64,000 nt of DNA, taken from the NCBI RefSeq assembly GCF_902143515.1, contig NZ_CABFVD010000004.1, forward strand, positions 205,470-269,469. Direction: 5' to 3'. The DNA comes from Hathewaya massiliensis. GTDB lineage: Bacteria; Bacillota; Clostridia; Clostridiales; Clostridiaceae. The notes under the pieces were generated by a model, which worked only from the letters and a program-made list of their open reading frames with translations, made no database searches and was not told where the DNA came from. A program made the translations under genes and the position numbers. This document shows, piece after piece, positions 17,609 through 28,223 of the stretch (position 1 is its first letter; each line of letters starts with the position of its first letter).

Positions 17609-17872
17609 TTATTCCTTAATTTTTTTTATAGGAATACTAGCAATTAATGCAGGAGAACTTCCTTCAACCTCTTCTGTCCTTGTAACTTTAACATCTAACT
17701 CTTCAGTATCAATTTCAACATATTTTGTAATGACTTCTAGTAAGTCCACTTTTATTTTTTCTAAAAGCTCTGGTGATACATTTGCCCTATCATGAATTAA
17801 TATTAATTTTAATCTATTTGATGCTACATCTTTAGGACTGTTTTTCCCTGTAAAAAACTTTAATAATTCCAT
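17609..17872 (-). CDS. minE: Cell division topological specificity factor MinE
   Basis: MinE drives MinD off the membrane and sets the division site at mid-cell. The 87-residue protein has the anti-MinCD region near the N-terminus (RLKLILIHDRANVSPELLEKIKVDL) and the C-terminal topological domain (EVITKYVEIDTEELDVKV). It lies 10 nt after minD. Presence of MinE, rather than the DivIVA/MinJ system of Bacillus, means an oscillating Min system is possible. Confidence 0.95.
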   Translation of the reverse strand: MELLKFFTGKNSPKDVASNRLKLILIHDRANVSPELLEKIKVDLLEVITKYVEIDTEELDVKVTRTEEVEGSSPALIASIPIKKIKE

Positions 17873-17882
17873 GTATTACCTC

Positions 17883-18680
17883 CTACTTTCCTTTAAAAAT
17901 TCGTCTTATTGTTCCCCAAAACCCTGAAGATTCTTCCTCAAAGTTTTGAATTGGAACTTCTTCCCCAATAAGTCTTCTTCCTATGTTGCTAAAGGCTTTA
18001 CCCGCATTTGAATTTAAATCCAATACAATGGGTTCCCCTTTATTAGTAGAAATAGTAACTGATTTATCTTCTGGAACCACACCTATAAGTTTGATTGCAA
18101 GGCATTCTATTATATCGTCTACACCTAGCATATCTCCATTCTTTGTCATCTCATAATTTAGTCTATTAACTACTAGATAATGTTCTGAAATTTCTTTTGC
18201 ATCAAGTTTACCAATAACTCTATCTGCATCTCTAACAGAAGTTATTTCAGGGTTTACTACAACAATAGCTCTATCCGCCCCAGCTATTGCATTTTCAAAT
18301 CCTTGCTCAATCCCTGCTGGACAATCAATTAAAATATAATCAAATTCACTTTTTAATTCTTCAATAATTTTAAGCATATCTTCCGCTGTAATATCGTCTT
18401 TATCTCTACACTGAGCTGTAGGAAGTAAGTATAAGCTGTCAAATCTTTTGTCCTTAATCAATGCCTTTCTTAGAACACATCTCTCTTCAATAACATCTAA
18501 AATAGTAAATACTATTCTATTTTCTAATCCCATTAAAACATCTAAATTTCTAAGTCCTGTATCTCCATCAACAACCACTACCTTTTTCCCTAAGGAAGCT
18601 AATCCTGTACCTATATTTGCTGTAGTTGTAGTTTTTCCTACTCCACCTTTTCCTGATGTAATGACTATTACTTCACCCAT
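17883..18680 (-). CDS. minD: Septum site-determining ATPase MinD
   Basis: MinD is a membrane-bound ParA-type ATPase that recruits MinC. The protein begins MGEVIVITSGKGGVGKTTTT with a deviant Walker A; IDCPAGIE is the switch/Walker B region. The C-terminus ends in an amphipathic membrane-targeting helix (FWGTIRRIFKGK). The ATG at 18680, behind GGGAGTG, is preferred to the GTG at 18689, which overlaps that site. It sits between minC and minE. Confidence 0.96.
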   Translation of the reverse strand: MGEVIVITSGKGGVGKTTTTANIGTGLASLGKKVVVVDGDTGLRNLDVLMGLENRIVFTILDVIEERCVLRKALIKDKRFDSLYLLPTAQCRDKDDITAEDMLKIIEELKSEFDYILIDCPAGIEQGFENAIAGADRAIVVVNPEITSVRDADRVIGKLDAKEISEHYLVVNRLNYEMTKNGDMLGVDDIIECLAIKLIGVVPEDKSVTISTNKGEPIVLDLNSNAGKAFSNIGRRLIGEEVPIQNFEEESSGFWGTIRRIFKGK

Positions 18681-18696
18681 AAAATTCACTCCCTGT

Positions 18697-19332
18697 CTAC
18701 AAGTATTTGTTAGGTAAATACGGCTCTACTATTATCTGCCTTTTTTTAATTTTAGCTATCTCTGGATACAGAGGCTTAATATCATCCTCTGGTGAACGAG
18801 TTATCATATTTCCTATTTGAATTATCTGTGGTTGTAATTTTAAAGCAGCAATAAAAGCTTTTAAATTCCCACTAGTTCCTGCATGGGCTTGTCCCTTTAA
18901 AGCACCTAATACCACAATATTCCCCTCTGCATATATTTCAGCTCCGGGATTAACATCCCCAATAATAACTACATTTCCAGCATACTTTATTATTTGTCCA
19001 CTTCTTATGGTTTTTGAAATAAACTTAGTTCTTCCCTCTGTTATACCATTAAAAATCTTACTCTTATCTTCTTCAATTTCTTCAAAAATACAATCTTTAA
19101 TTAAGAACTCTTCAAATAATATGTCTTTTAATTTTCTTAAGTCTCTATCATTTATGTATTTTAGTTCTGTAGTAATCTTTAAAGTACTTCCTTTATAAAA
19201 CCTTTTTGCTTTTGAAAGCTTTGCAACAAGTACTTCAGACATTTCATTAAAATCATTAAAAGCATCCATATTTATAATAATATTTAAGCCTTCACGATTA
19301 CCTTTTAATATAATTCCATTATTTTTAATCAT
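18697..19332 (-). CDS. minC: Septum site-determining protein MinC
   Basis: MinC blocks FtsZ polymerisation away from mid-cell. The 211-residue protein has an N-terminal FtsZ-inhibiting domain (1 to about 100) and the C-terminal beta-helix domain with [33 protein letters not shown], which dimerises and binds MinD. The ATG at 19332 follows GGAGGTC. An own promoter is likely, because a terminator separates it from mrdA. Confidence 0.94.
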   Translation of the reverse strand: MIKNNGIILKGNREGLNIIINMDAFNDFNEMSEVLVAKLSKAKRFYKGSTLKITTELKYINDRDLRKLKDILFEEFLIKDCIFEEIEEDKSKIFNGITEGRTKFISKTIRSGQIIKYAGNVVIIGDVNPGAEIYAEGNIVVLGALKGQAHAGTSGNLKAFIAALKLQPQIIQIGNMITRSPEDDIKPLYPEIAKIKKRQIIVEPYLPNKYL

Positions 19333-19403
19333 AAAAGACCTCCAAAACAACCACATAGATATAGTTCAACAGAGATGACTAAAATCCTTCTTATTAATAC
19401 AAT

Positions 19404-19430
19404 AAAAATAGCACATATAGTGCTATTTTT
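19404..19430 (-). terminator. Terminator between mrdA and minC
   Basis: An 11-bp stem AAAAATAGCAC with GTGCTATTTTT and a T-run on the minus strand lies directly after the mrdA stop. Confidence 0.85.
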
Positions 19431-19442
19431 ATATTAATATAT

Positions 19443-22400
19443 CTATGGATTTTTATTTTCTTGTTCTTTAGTGCTTTCGTTATCTGTTTTGGTATTAGTA
19501 TTGTTATTGCTATTTACATTATTATTATTTTTTTTATTGTTATTTATATTTTGATTTTGATTTTGATTTTGATTTTTGTTTGCATCAGTGTTTTCTTGTT
19601 TGGAATCTTTAACTTTTTTATCTGAATTATTATCCTCTTTTTTTATACCTAAAATATCCGGATACGTAAATTTATAATTAGAGTTTTGTTTTAATATTTT
19701 ATTTTTAAAGTATCCTTCATATATTATTTTTGCAACTTCTGCAGCATAAGAACCGTGCCCGCCATCAAACATAACCACACTTACTGCGATTTCAGGATTA
19801 TCAAAAGGTGCAAAACCGACGTAATTACCATAAGCAGTCCTTCCTATTTCATTCTGAGTATTACTAAAGGTAGCTGATCCTGTTTTACCACCATTGGGAA
19901 TTGGAAAATCCTTAAATATGCCAGCAGCAGTACCACCTTCCGCAGTAACTTCTTGCATTCCCTTTTTTACTGATCTTACAGTTTCAGGGCTTATGTTTGC
20001 TTTTTCAATAAGCTCAAGATTTTTTGAATAATCTTTTATAATATTTCCATCAGGGTCTATAACCTTGTTAATTATATGAGCCTTATATCTATTACCTCCG
20101 TTAACCAAGGTAGCAACGTAATTTGCAAGTTGTACTGGGGTAAATTGATTTAACCCTTGACCTATAGATGCATTATAAAGATTCGTACCACTCTTAATTT
20201 CTCCTGTAGCATCATTTACTGAAGACTGTATAGAATTTATCATTCCTTCTATATCTTTATCTGTATATCCCTTTGAACTAAATTCCTTAGAAGAACTTAT
20301 TAGTTCCTTTAAACTCTTTCTTATTTCCCCTTGAAATTGTTTCATATTTTTATTATCATTAACCATTTGAGTTTTTATTTTCTCTGTAAGCTTCTTTTTA
20401 ATCTCATTCACCTTAGGGTCTTCCTTATCATTTGGAATTATATTTATTCCTTTAAAGTTTATCCCCCAAATAGAAGCTGTACCTTGAGATAAATAATTAT
20501 AAAGATTATACATATATAGAACTGATAATGTCCTTTTACCACTTTCAAAATTATATACCTGTCCAAAACTTTCATCTAACTCTATACCTGTAGAGTAATT
20601 AGGGTTTTTTTCAGGATCTGCTCCAAGTCCAAGCTTCCAAGCATATTTAGCAAGAAGATTTAATCCTTGTTTAGTTTCAATTCCGCCTTTTACAAAAAGT
20701 CTATCTGCAATTTCATACATATAATAGTTGTTTGAATCAGCTAATGCCTTAGTTAGATTTTGACTTCCATGACTACCCCTATACAAGTTATACATCCAGC
20801 TGGCACCTTTATAATCTTTATATCTCTTATTATAAGGACCTGCATCATATACAACAGTATTTTCACTAATAACTCCCTCTTCAAGCCCCGCTACTGCTGT
20901 AACAGGTTTAAATATAGAACCTGGAGGTACTAGTGACTTTGTAGCATAGTTATAAAAAGGTTTTGGATATATATCATAAGTATCTTCTCTAATTGTAGTA
21001 TTTCCTTCTATTCCTTTAGCTAGTGGAAATAATTGATTTAAAAGAAATTCCTCTTTTTCTTTAGCATTCATAGAAGAAATGTTTTTACTATTAAACTCTT
21101 TTAAGTTTAATAGTCCTCGTTTTCTTATATATTCACGTCCAAACTTTTCGAGATCAGGACTAAAGAATTTTTTATATTCTTCTGATGACAACTTTCCTGG
21201 TGTTGTAAATAAATTTGGATCATACCCTGGCCTGCTTACAAGAGCAAGTATTTCTCCATTTTTTACATTTATAACCACAGCCGCCGCTCTAGTAGCATTT
21301 CCCTTATCAGCATCATCTTTGTCTCCACTTGGTTTTCTATCCTTTAGTTTTTGCAACTTTTCCATTTGATCATCAAGAGCTTTTTCTGTAATCTTTTGAA
21401 GATCTCTATCTAAGGTTAACTGAATGTTGTTTCCAGGATAAGGAGTTTGTTCTCCTAATGTCTTTATCTTTCTTCCGTATTTATTAGTCTCTATACTCTC
21501 TTGTCCCTTAGTTCCACGAAGTAAATCTTCATATTTTTCCTCTATACCTGCAGCTCCTATATAATCTGAACTTGCATCATAACCCTTTTCTTCATATTTA
21601 TTCTTTTCATCAGAGTTTACTTTTCTTATATATCCTAAAACTGAAGATGCAAGCTCTTTATTAGGATACTCTCTAATCGGTTGTTTTAATATTGATATAC
21701 CAGGTAAATCTGATTGTAATTGTTCAAAAATATATGCGGTTTCCTCTTTTAGATCATTGGCTATAATAACTAGTTTATACCCAGAGAAACTTTGCATTTT
21801 CATTTTATCTTTAATTAAGACATAATCCCTTATAGTCTTAAGGTCATATTTCTTGTTTAAATATTTTACCTTAAAGTCATCAGGTAACTCTTTCCATTTC
21901 TTGTTCGTGTTTTTTTCCCAATCTTTTTTATCTATTTTAGATTTATCAGGAATGGAGTCCCACTTTTCTTTTATATAATCCTCTTTTACAAGATCACAGA
22001 CTTCATATCTCTTCGTGGCTAGGATGTTAAAAACCTCTTCCGGTGAAACTTTTTTAAGCTCCTCATCAATAAGAGCTTTCTCCTCTTCCTTAAGTTCATC
22101 TAACTTTTTGCCCTTAAATTTTTTCTTGAACTTTTTTTCTAATATATATTCATCTAGTCCTCTATCTTTTTTGAATCTTAATTCACTCCACTTTCTTGAA
22201 CTCTCACTTGATACATTGAACTCAAATCTAAAAGGGTCTATTTTAAGCGGGAAATCATCTTCTATAGTAGCATTATTTTTTTTTAAAAGTTCCATAACCT
22301 TATCTATAGTTGTATAAAAACTCTTCTTACTCTCTTCTGTTTCTGTAAAAATAAGCATAAAACTCTGTCTACTTGTAGCTAAGATATTTCCATTTCTATC

Positions 22401-22586
22401 TTGAATTTGTCCACGGGGAGCAGTTTTTAATATCATTTTATGAGTATTAGAATTTGCCTTTTCACTATAGAATTCCCCCTTTACCACTTGAAGATAAAAA
22501 AGCTTAGATATAATAGCTATATTAATAATAACTAGACATATCAAAAAACTATTATATCTATTATAAGGTTTTTTCTTTTTTTTCAT
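19443..22586 (-). CDS. mrdA: Penicillin-binding protein 2 (elongasome transpeptidase), unusually large
   Basis: PBP2 crosslinks peptidoglycan during elongation with RodA. The 1047-residue protein has an N-terminal anchor (about 11-29), a dimerisation domain and a transpeptidase domain with the SIFK active site near 557, SNN near 615 and KTGSA near 900. Two parts exceed the usual 600-700 residues: a Lys/Glu-rich insertion at about 150-260 and a further insertion before the KTG motif (about 700-800). The last 65 residues are a low-complexity Asn/Gln/Lys tail containing a QNQNQNQN run. It lies between mreD and a terminator. Confidence 0.93.
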   Translation of the reverse strand: MKKKKKPYNRYNSFLICLVIINIAIISKLFYLQVVKGEFYSEKANSNTHKMILKTAPRGQIQDRNGNILATSRQSFMLIFTETEESKKSFYTTIDKVMELLKKNNATIEDDFPLKIDPFRFEFNVSSESSRKWSELRFKKDRGLDEYILEKKFKKKFKGKKLDELKEEEKALIDEELKKVSPEEVFNILATKRYEVCDLVKEDYIKEKWDSIPDKSKIDKKDWEKNTNKKWKELPDDFKVKYLNKKYDLKTIRDYVLIKDKMKMQSFSGYKLVIIANDLKEETAYIFEQLQSDLPGISILKQPIREYPNKELASSVLGYIRKVNSDEKNKYEEKGYDASSDYIGAAGIEEKYEDLLRGTKGQESIETNKYGRKIKTLGEQTPYPGNNIQLTLDRDLQKITEKALDDQMEKLQKLKDRKPSGDKDDADKGNATRAAAVVINVKNGEILALVSRPGYDPNLFTTPGKLSSEEYKKFFSPDLEKFGREYIRKRGLLNLKEFNSKNISSMNAKEKEEFLLNQLFPLAKGIEGNTTIREDTYDIYPKPFYNYATKSLVPPGSIFKPVTAVAGLEEGVISENTVVYDAGPYNKRYKDYKGASWMYNLYRGSHGSQNLTKALADSNNYYMYEIADRLFVKGGIETKQGLNLLAKYAWKLGLGADPEKNPNYSTGIELDESFGQVYNFESGKRTLSVLYMYNLYNYLSQGTASIWGINFKGINIIPNDKEDPKVNEIKKKLTEKIKTQMVNDNKNMKQFQGEIRKSLKELISSSKEFSSKGYTDKDIEGMINSIQSSVNDATGEIKSGTNLYNASIGQGLNQFTPVQLANYVATLVNGGNRYKAHIINKVIDPDGNIIKDYSKNLELIEKANISPETVRSVKKGMQEVTAEGGTAAGIFKDFPIPNGGKTGSATFSNTQNEIGRTAYGNYVGFAPFDNPEIAVSVVMFDGGHGSYAAEVAKIIYEGYFKNKILKQNSNYKFTYPDILGIKKEDNNSDKKVKDSKQENTDANKNQNQNQNQNINNNKKNNNNVNSNNNTNTKTDNESTKEQENKNP

Positions 22587-22597
22587 CTATATCACCC

Positions 22598-23089
22598 TTA
22601 AAATTTCCAATAATTTTTCATAAATGGTTTTTCTGAAAGCTTAAATAAAAACCTGTACATAAATATAGCTATAATAAAATTATATATGCTAATAAAAATA
22701 ATAGACTTAAGGGAAATAGTTTCTCTTATAAAGAAAGACAATAATAACAGTATAACTCCTTTAGTTATACTAAGTACAAAATTTGTTAGAGTAGGCATTA
22801 GAAATTTTTCTTTAAAAATTGTTCTACCTATCTGACTTGCTAAAAGACAAACTATTAAATTTGAAAATGCATTCACCCCTAATGTACCATTAAAATAAAC
22901 ATCCTGCATTAGTCCACTAAAGCTCCCTAAGATAATGGCATCTTTTGTATCATTTAATATAGAATACGAAATAACAAAAACTAAAAGAAGACTAGGATAG
23001 TATCCATTAACCCCCAAAAAAGGTACTAAGCTATTATCTAATACTAAGCATATCAATGCACAACCTATAACTGTAAATACTTTTTTCAT
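22598..23089 (-). CDS. mreD: Rod shape-determining membrane protein MreD
   Basis: MreD is a membrane component of the elongasome that links MreC and PBP2. The 163-residue protein is strongly hydrophobic with about five membrane segments and the family's VLDNSLVPFLGVNGYYPSLLLVFVI-like start. Similarity is weak, as usual for MreD, but the place between mreC and mrdA makes it safe. It starts behind AAGGGGATG. Confidence 0.9.
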   Translation of the reverse strand: MKKVFTVIGCALICLVLDNSLVPFLGVNGYYPSLLLVFVISYSILNDTKDAIILGSFSGLMQDVYFNGTLGVNAFSNLIVCLLASQIGRTIFKEKFLMPTLTNFVLSITKGVILLLLSFFIRETISLKSIIFISIYNFIIAIFMYRFLFKLSEKPFMKNYWKF

Positions 23090-23108
23090 AGTTGCATCCC
23101 CTTAATAT

Positions 23109-23963
23109 TTAATTTTTATTGTTAATTTCTCTTGTTTCTTTTGAAACAACTATAAATAGTTCCTCTAACTTATTCATATTTACTGCTGGTTTTATTATTC
23201 CATACTTTATAAACTGCCCTTTGTCCTCTTCAATTTTAATTATTTTTCCTATGGTAAGCCCTTTAGGATAAATGTCTCCTAGCCCTGATGTAAGTATATT
23301 ATCTCCTTCTTTTATATCTGATTCTAAATTTGACATTTCTATTCTAGCAAGAACATTGTTATTAGAGTCCTTATACCCCTTTACTATTCCATTGTTTTCT
23401 TTTGAGCGTTGGTTAAATGCTGCTACTGAAATGTTTTCATTCCCTAAAACTTGAACAATGGCCCAGTTCGTTCCAACAGATGTAACCTGACCAACTAGCC
23501 CCTCTGAAGTTATAGCAACCATTCTTTTCTTTATCCCATTATTTGTACCCTTATTTATAGTATATCCTTCTAAATAACTGTTTCCAACCCTACCAACTAT
23601 GTCACATCCAACATAGTTATAATTATCTTTATCCTCTTTATAGTCTAACATTTTTTTAAGTCTTATATTTTGACTTTTTAAATCTTCATATTCAATAAGC
23701 TTCGTTTTTAATTTGTTATTTTCTTCTATAAGAGCTTTATTATCTTCTTTAACTTTTCCATAGTTAAATACAAAGTTGAATGTCTCTCTTATTTTAGAAT
23801 TTACTTTATATAAAACTTCTTGAACAGGATTTAAAATAACTCCTACACCATTGCTAAATACATCAGACTTATCCTTTTTCCCCGTATAGCTTATTAAAGC
23901 AAAAAAACCTACACATAAAATTACTATAATAATTATTAACTTATTTTTCTTTAAAAACTTCAT
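23109..23963 (-). CDS. mreC: Rod shape-determining protein MreC
   Basis: MreC is a periplasm-side scaffold of the elongasome that activates PBP2. The 284-residue protein has an N-terminal membrane segment (about 8-26), a coiled coil (about 70-110, VKEDNKALIEENNKLKTKL), and the beta-rich MreC core (about 120-275, GYTINKGTNNGIKKRM and ILTSGLGDIYPKGLTIGKI). It lies 2 nt after mreB. Confidence 0.95.
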   Translation of the reverse strand: MKFLKKNKLIIIIVILCVGFFALISYTGKKDKSDVFSNGVGVILNPVQEVLYKVNSKIRETFNFVFNYGKVKEDNKALIEENNKLKTKLIEYEDLKSQNIRLKKMLDYKEDKDNYNYVGCDIVGRVGNSYLEGYTINKGTNNGIKKRMVAITSEGLVGQVTSVGTNWAIVQVLGNENISVAAFNQRSKENNGIVKGYKDSNNNVLARIEMSNLESDIKEGDNILTSGLGDIYPKGLTIGKIIKIEEDKGQFIKYGIIKPAVNMNKLEELFIVVSKETREINNKN

Positions 23964-23965
23964 GC

Positions 23966-25009
<1,044 letters not shown>

Positions 25010-25693
25010 TTATAATACTCCTTTTTCTTTAAGACTAATAAAACGTCCATCTCCAATTATTATATGATCTAGTACATCTATACCTAAAATCTTCCCACTT
25101 TCTTTAATTCTATGAGTTACATTAATATCCTCACTGCTAGGTGAGGGATCTCCAGAAGGATGATTATGAAATATTATTATAGAAGCTGAATTTTTTAAAA
25201 TGGCTTCTTTAAATACTTCTCTTGGATGTACTATGGAAGAATTAATAGATCCCATTGAAACATTTTTTTCATGTATAACTTTATTTTTAGTATCAAGCAT
25301 TATGACTTTTAGTACTTCTTGACTTAACCCCCTCATCTCTTCCATTACATATTGTGCTGCATCTTTAGGAGAACATACCTTATATTCCTCTCCTGATCTA
25401 TAGCTTCTAAACCGATTAGATATTTCAACTATAGCCATAAGCTGAGAAGCTTTAGCATTTCCTATTCCCTTAAGCTTTAAGAAATCTTCCCTAGTGGAGG
25501 TTAAAAGTCCATTTAATCCTCCTCTTTCTTTTATTATTCTAGAACTTAGGGATAAAATATTCTCTCCCTTATTTCCTGTACCTAAAATAATAGCTATAAG
25601 CTCACTATTGGATAAGCTTTGAGGTCCATATCTTAATAGTCTTTCCCTTGGTCTTTCATTCTGAGGTAACTCTTTTAAAGTTAAATTTTCCAT
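25010..25693 (-). CDS. radC: RadC family JAB-domain protein
   Basis: RadC proteins carry a JAB/MPN metalloprotease-like domain; despite the name, a repair role is doubtful. The 227-residue protein has an N-terminal helix-hairpin-helix region (LLTSTREDFLKLKGIGNAKASQL) and the JAMM-like motif HNHPSGDPSPSSED. The ATG at 25693 follows AAAGGTGAG; the longer frame begins at a TTG inside the ribosome site region. The place between maf and mreB is the common Firmicute order. Confidence 0.93.
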   Translation of the reverse strand: MENLTLKELPQNERPRERLLRYGPQSLSNSELIAIILGTGNKGENILSLSSRIIKERGGLNGLLTSTREDFLKLKGIGNAKASQLMAIVEISNRFRSYRSGEEYKVCSPKDAAQYVMEEMRGLSQEVLKVIMLDTKNKVIHEKNVSMGSINSSIVHPREVFKEAILKNSASIIIFHNHPSGDPSPSSEDINVTHRIKESGKILGIDVLDHIIIGDGRFISLKEKGVL

Positions 25694-25734
25694 AAATTTC
25701 TCACCTTTCAATTTAAGAAATTACCCCCAACTAA

Positions 25735-26316
25735 TTAAGAAATTACTCCCATTTCCCTAAACACCCTATATAATTTATTTAAAGGAAGTCCTACTACATT
25801 AAAATAGCATCCTTCAATATACTCTACAAACTTTGAAGCTCCACTTTGAATACCATAAGCACCTGCCTTGTCAAAAGGTTCACCAGTGTTTATATAGTCT
25901 TCTATTTCTTTTTCTTTTAGCTTCATAAACCTTACTTTAGTAGAAAAAGACTCCTGTATCAGTTCATCGGTAGTTGTATTATAAACAGTAAACCCTGAGT
26001 AAACTTCATGAGTATTTCCGCTTAAAGATCTTAACATAATAAAGGCCTCTTCTTTGTCTTTAGGTTTACCTAATACTACCCCATTATGGTAAACTATGGT
26101 ATCACAAGCCACTATTAGTTTTCCTTTTTTGTTCTTTAAACTTTCATATACACTTAAAGCTTTCCCTTTTGAAATTTCCTCTACATATTTTGAAGGTTCA
26201 CCATGAAAAGGAATGCTCTCTTCATCAAAGTCACTTTTCACTATAGTGAACTCAGAAATTAATTCCTTTAATAATTCCTGTCTTCTTTTAGAAGCTGAAG
26301 CAAGTATTATTTCCAC
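25735..26316 (-). CDS. maf: Maf-type nucleotide pyrophosphatase (septum formation inhibitor family)
   Basis: Maf hydrolyses non-canonical or modified nucleoside triphosphates (dTTP/UTP type) and affects septation when overproduced. The 193-residue protein starts with the signature ILASASKRRQELL and has ACDTIVYHNGVVLGKPKDKEEA with the catalytic Asp. The start is a GTG at 26316 behind AGGAGTG. This gene is not related to the motility accessory factor at 60696, which is also called Maf. It leads the radC-mre operon. Confidence 0.95.
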   Translation of the reverse strand: MEIILASASKRRQELLKELISEFTIVKSDFDEESIPFHGEPSKYVEEISKGKALSVYESLKNKKGKLIVACDTIVYHNGVVLGKPKDKEEAFIMLRSLSGNTHEVYSGFTVYNTTTDELIQESFSTKVRFMKLKEKEIEDYINTGEPFDKAGAYGIQSGASKFVEYIEGCYFNVVGLPLNKLYRVFREMGVIS

Positions 26317-26542
26317 TTTATCACTCCTAATAAATTATTGACAAAAACCTTAAAATATAAAATATATTTATTAAATTTAAATTTATTAGCACAATTAAAA
26401 TACTTAAGGATACTCATTTATCAATAAGTTTTAATTTTACATCTTATATAGTTTATCATTTAATAAATTTATAAACAAGTATATGAGGATTCATTTTATA
26501 AAATTTTTATATTTGTAAAGCTTTTGTAATTTTTCAGTAATA

Positions 26543-26572
26543 AAAATTAAAGGATAGCTACAAGCTATCCTA
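26543..26572 (-). terminator. Terminator after the SPOR-domain gene
   Basis: An 8-bp stem GGATAGCT with AGCTATCC and a T-rich tail on the minus strand lies directly behind the stop codon. Confidence 0.8.
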
Positions 26573-26574
26573 TT

Positions 26575-27423
26575 TTATCTATTTTCCTTATTTAATTCTG
26601 TTAAAAACTTATACAAAAACTCATAATTCTCTTTTAAATCACTCTTTTTCAATTCCTTAGGAAGCCCTCCTATATAAGCTTTTATATTTTCTAAATTTTT
26701 ATAATTAGAACTATTTTTATCTCCACCATTTATGGTGCTTACCCACTTTTTTATATCCTCTGTCTTTATTTCTTTTACATCCTTTTCATTTAATTTATTA
26801 AGAACTTTAATAAAAGCATCAACAACTTTACCAATTTTCTCTATGTTCCCACCATCTTTTTTTATCTGAAATTTAATTTTAGCTCCTTCTATACCTGATT
26901 TACCCAAATCCTCTATGACTTTATTGGAAGAGGTTTCTTCAAAAACTCCATTTATAACTTTATATAAATCTCCTTCTTTAACAATAAAGGAATGTCCTAT
27001 CTTATCTACTGAATTTAAAACTGCTTTTGCATTTTCCTCATTTTTAAAAACTCCACATTGTACAGAATAAAATTTTATATTATTTTCTTCTAATCCTACA
27101 TTAGTATTATTTACTTCTTCATTTGAACTAATATCCTTTTTATTATCTTTTTTAGTATCATTTTCTTCAGTCTCATTCATTCTTGTAGTTTTATTTTCTT
27201 CTGTTTTAGGTTGTAGAATATCTTTTTTTAATTTGAACTCTTTTTTCAAATTGTCTATACTTAAAGTTGGTAATTTATCTCCTAAACTACCTTTAAATAG
27301 TAGTCCTTTTAGTAAAGTAGCTAATAAAAAAACCAACAAAATACAAAATACTATTAATAGAAGAAAATTATTATTCTTTTGAGGTTTTTTAACACCCCTT
27401 ATATTATACTTTGTATATTTCAT
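26575..27423 (-). CDS. Membrane protein with a SPOR-like domain
   Basis: SPOR domains bind denuded glycan strands at division or sporulation septa. The 282-residue protein has a short basic head, one membrane segment (about 20-44), an acidic Asn/Lys/Glu linker (about 60-115), and a SPOR-like segment (about 116-185: KFYSVQCGVFKNEENAKAVL, then FIVKEGDLYKVINGVF). A Lys/Glu-rich helical tail (about 190-282) has no clear relative. The gene is single, upstream of maf. The family match is by pattern; a stage II or cell-division role is inference. Confidence 0.75.
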   Translation of the reverse strand: MKYTKYNIRGVKKPQKNNNFLLLIVFCILLVFLLATLLKGLLFKGSLGDKLPTLSIDNLKKEFKLKKDILQPKTEENKTTRMNETEENDTKKDNKKDISSNEEVNNTNVGLEENNIKFYSVQCGVFKNEENAKAVLNSVDKIGHSFIVKEGDLYKVINGVFEETSSNKVIEDLGKSGIEGAKIKFQIKKDGGNIEKIGKVVDAFIKVLNKLNEKDVKEIKTEDIKKWVSTINGGDKNSSNYKNLENIKAYIGGLPKELKKSDLKENYEFLYKFLTELNKENR

Positions 27424-27509
27424 CTTTATCCCTCCATAGTAAAATTAATCTTATTACAATTTTATGAAGGATAAATCACTTTATTACTCTTTACTAAAGT
27501 TTTACAAAA

Positions 27510-28028
27510 TTATATTTTAAAATCCTTAGCTAAAATTATCATATCTTTCTTCTTATTATTTATTTCATAAAACTCTTTAGAAACTCTTAGTATATAAAAT
27601 CCATTTTCTTTGAAAAGTGCCAAATTTCTTTTTTCCTCCTTAGTTACACCTGTATATATGGTTTTAACATCATATGTACTCCTTAAAAATTTAAGAATAA
27701 CACCTAATATTTTATCTTCTAATCCTCTTCCTCTATACTCTTCCTTTATAACGAAACAGTTTATCCATACAACATTATAATCCTTAAACTCTACTCTACC
27801 TTTAAAAAAACCTAAAAAATCACCTTTGCTATTTTCTATTTTAAGAAAAAATTCACCTTCCGTAAGATAGTATTCTAAAAACCTTTCATATAGGTCGTCT
27901 ATGCTATAAACATTAGTATTTTCTATAAAGAATTTGTCTCTACCAAGTTCCTTATCTATATACATTATATCTTCTTTTTCTATACTACTTATCCTTATAT
28001 CTTCTGAATTTAAAACCATATATAACAT
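27510..28028 (-). CDS. GNAT family N-acetyltransferase
   Basis: The 172-residue protein has a GNAT fold pattern: VVWINCFVIKEEYRGRGLEDKIL carries the acetyl-CoA pyrophosphate loop (RGRGLE), followed by a helix and NLALFKENGFYIL, the usual motif B end. The substrate cannot be told. The ATG at 28028 lies eight nt after AGGAGG. Its neighbours (a SPOR-domain protein and an acidic unknown) do not suggest a pathway. Confidence 0.8.
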   Translation of the reverse strand: MLYMVLNSEDIRISSIEKEDIMYIDKELGRDKFFIENTNVYSIDDLYERFLEYYLTEGEFFLKIENSKGDFLGFFKGRVEFKDYNVVWINCFVIKEEYRGRGLEDKILGVILKFLRSTYDVKTIYTGVTKEEKRNLALFKENGFYILRVSKEFYEINNKKKDMIILAKDFKI

Positions 28029-28112
28029 AGTTCATACCTCCTACCTTTAATTATAAAATTCTACGTATTCGATTAATTTCCTCTTAAATTTTATAATTAA
28101 AATAATAACAAA

Positions 28113-28188
28113 TAAAAAAAATAGCACCATATTTATAAAAGATTTAAATCCTTTTAGATTTACCTAAAATAAACTATAGTGCTATTTT
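28113..28188 (-). terminator. Terminator with a long stem-loop after the acidic protein gene
   Basis: Outer arms AAAATAGCAC and GTGCTATTTT pair, the inner part can extend the stem, and a run of eight Ts follows on the minus strand. The outer arms resemble those of the mrdA terminator. Confidence 0.75.
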
Positions 28189-28223
28189 CCCTTATAATAC
28201 CTATGCAAAAACCATTAACTTTA

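Noticed and set aside
19443..19640. GATTTT/ATTATT repeat-like DNA at the end of mrdA, first taken for a repeat array or CRISPR
   Set aside because: The repeats have no spacers and are in frame, encoding the Asn/Gln tail of PBP2.
25735..26316. Link between the maf gene here and the motility accessory factor at 60696
   Set aside because: The names are the same, but one is a nucleotide pyrophosphatase and the other a DUF115 glycosyltransferase; no similarity is seen.
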